5,883 nucleotides of DNA from Omnitrophica bacterium RIFCSPLOWO2_01_FULL_45_10 (lineage in GTDB: Bacteria > Omnitrophota > Gorgyraeia > 2-01-FULL-45-10). Shown here one piece after another: positions 5,432 to 5,883 of the stretch. Location: NCBI GenBank assembly GCA_001804165.1, contig MHFL01000024.1, forward strand, positions 13,512 through 19,394. The letters run 5' to 3'. Made by a program: the position numbers and the translations under genes. Below the pieces are notes generated by a model. It did no database searches. It saw only the letters and a list, made by a program, of their open reading frames with translations, and was not told the origin of the DNA. Position 1 is the first letter of the stretch. Each line of letters opens with the position of its first letter.

Positions 5432-5883
5432 TTAGCGCCTTTTCTTCCCCAATCCAAACTTCGCATGAATCGCCCGCACCGCGTCCGGCCCTCGATCCTT
5501 CTTGACAATGCAGGAAATTTTTATCTCGCTCGTAGATATCATCTCGATATTTATCCCTTTTTGAGCCAACGCCTCGAAGACGGCCGCGGCTATACCTGAG
5601 TGGCTGCGCATCCCTATCCCTACGATCGAAACCTTCGCTATTTCCTTATCGAAGGTGATGCCGCCGGCGCCTATCTTTTTCGAAAGTCCTTTCGCGATCT
5701 TTATTGTCTTATTCAGATCGGATCCCATCACGGTAAACGATACGTCGGTAGCGCCGGTCCTTGAGACGTTCTGAATTATCATGTCGACGTTTATTTCCTC
5801 TTTGGCTATCTCCTTAAATATCTTCGCGGCGATGCCTGGCTTATCCGGAACATCGCAGATGGTAACCTTCGCCTCCTCCTTAT
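5432..5883 (-). CDS. lysC: Aspartate kinase, C-terminal ACT domains (N-terminus beyond right edge)
   Basis: The last 149 codons of aspartokinase, which phosphorylates aspartate to enter the lysine, threonine and methionine pathway. The frame is open from the window edge, so the ATG at 5782 is internal and not the start. The first ACT domain is seen in VTICDVPDKPGIAAKIF and continues through MIIQNVSRTGATDVSFTV. The second contains VSIVGIGMRSHSGIAAAVFEAL and the regulatory signature INIEMISTSEIKISCIV. The pattern resembles monofunctional Corynebacterium- or Bacillus-type enzymes whose tandem ACT domains bind lysine and/or threonine for feedback inhibition. No homoserine dehydrogenase domain follows: the protein ends FGLGKKRR and stops. 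In the Corynebacterium and Bacillus enzymes an internal start makes a separate beta subunit, but that site would lie outside this window. It is followed closely by lemA. Confidence 0.95.
   Translation of the reverse strand, partial: KEEAKVTICDVPDKPGIAAKIFKEIAKEEINVDMIIQNVSRTGATDVSFTVMGSDLNKTIKIAKGLSKKIGAGGITFDKEIAKVSIVGIGMRSHSGIAAAVFEALAQKGINIEMISTSEIKISCIVKKDRGPDAVRAIHAKFGLGKKRR

Noticed and set aside
5432..5782. A 116-residue protein starting at ATG 5782
   Set aside because: The frame continues upstream to the window edge through a clear ACT-domain sequence, so this ATG is an internal Met of aspartate kinase.

Overview
The window looks like a piece of a bacterial chromosome of roughly even base composition, with every recognisable gene on the minus strand. 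Read in the direction of transcription (high to low coordinates) the order is: end of lysC (aspartate kinase), lemA, htpX (M48 membrane protease), cimA (citramalate synthase), a stand-alone PspC-domain membrane protein, an intergenic control region, an HTH-Fic protein, and the beginning of valS (valyl-tRNA synthetase). Nothing fixes the taxon. The genes are ordinary bacterial ones. Short palindromic intergenic repeats, together with lysC, cimA and lone PspC genes, would fit an uncultivated lineage (for example Omnitrophota-like or a deltaproteobacterial relative), but this is only a guess.

Region 2007-5883 is a tightly packed run that could be a single transcription unit. lysC and lemA are 17 bases apart, htpX and cimA 28 bases, and cimA and the PspC gene 3 bases. 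The only larger gap (about 107 bases, lemA to htpX) holds a perfect 26-base palindrome. LysC and CimA serve the aspartate and pyruvate routes to lysine, threonine, methionine and isoleucine. LemA and HtpX are a recurrent membrane pair that sits here between these two biosynthetic genes.

Region 1808-2006 is the control region. A hairpin followed by U6 (1928-1969) probably ends the upstream unit. It overlaps a second, decayed copy of the palindrome found near 4800. Then comes a near-consensus sigma70-type promoter (TTGACA, 18 bases, TATACT; 1861-1890). A 17-base perfect inverted repeat (arms 1827-1843 and 1863-1879) is wrapped around it, with its dyad axis at the predicted transcription start.

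Region 1-1807 is the unit driven by that promoter: a self-inhibited (class II) Fic AMP-transferase with its own N-terminal helix-turn-helix, followed by valS with a 4-base ATGA stop/start overlap. The arrangement suggests that an autoregulated Fic protein shares its mRNA with an essential aminoacyl-tRNA synthetase. This is the most interesting part of the window.
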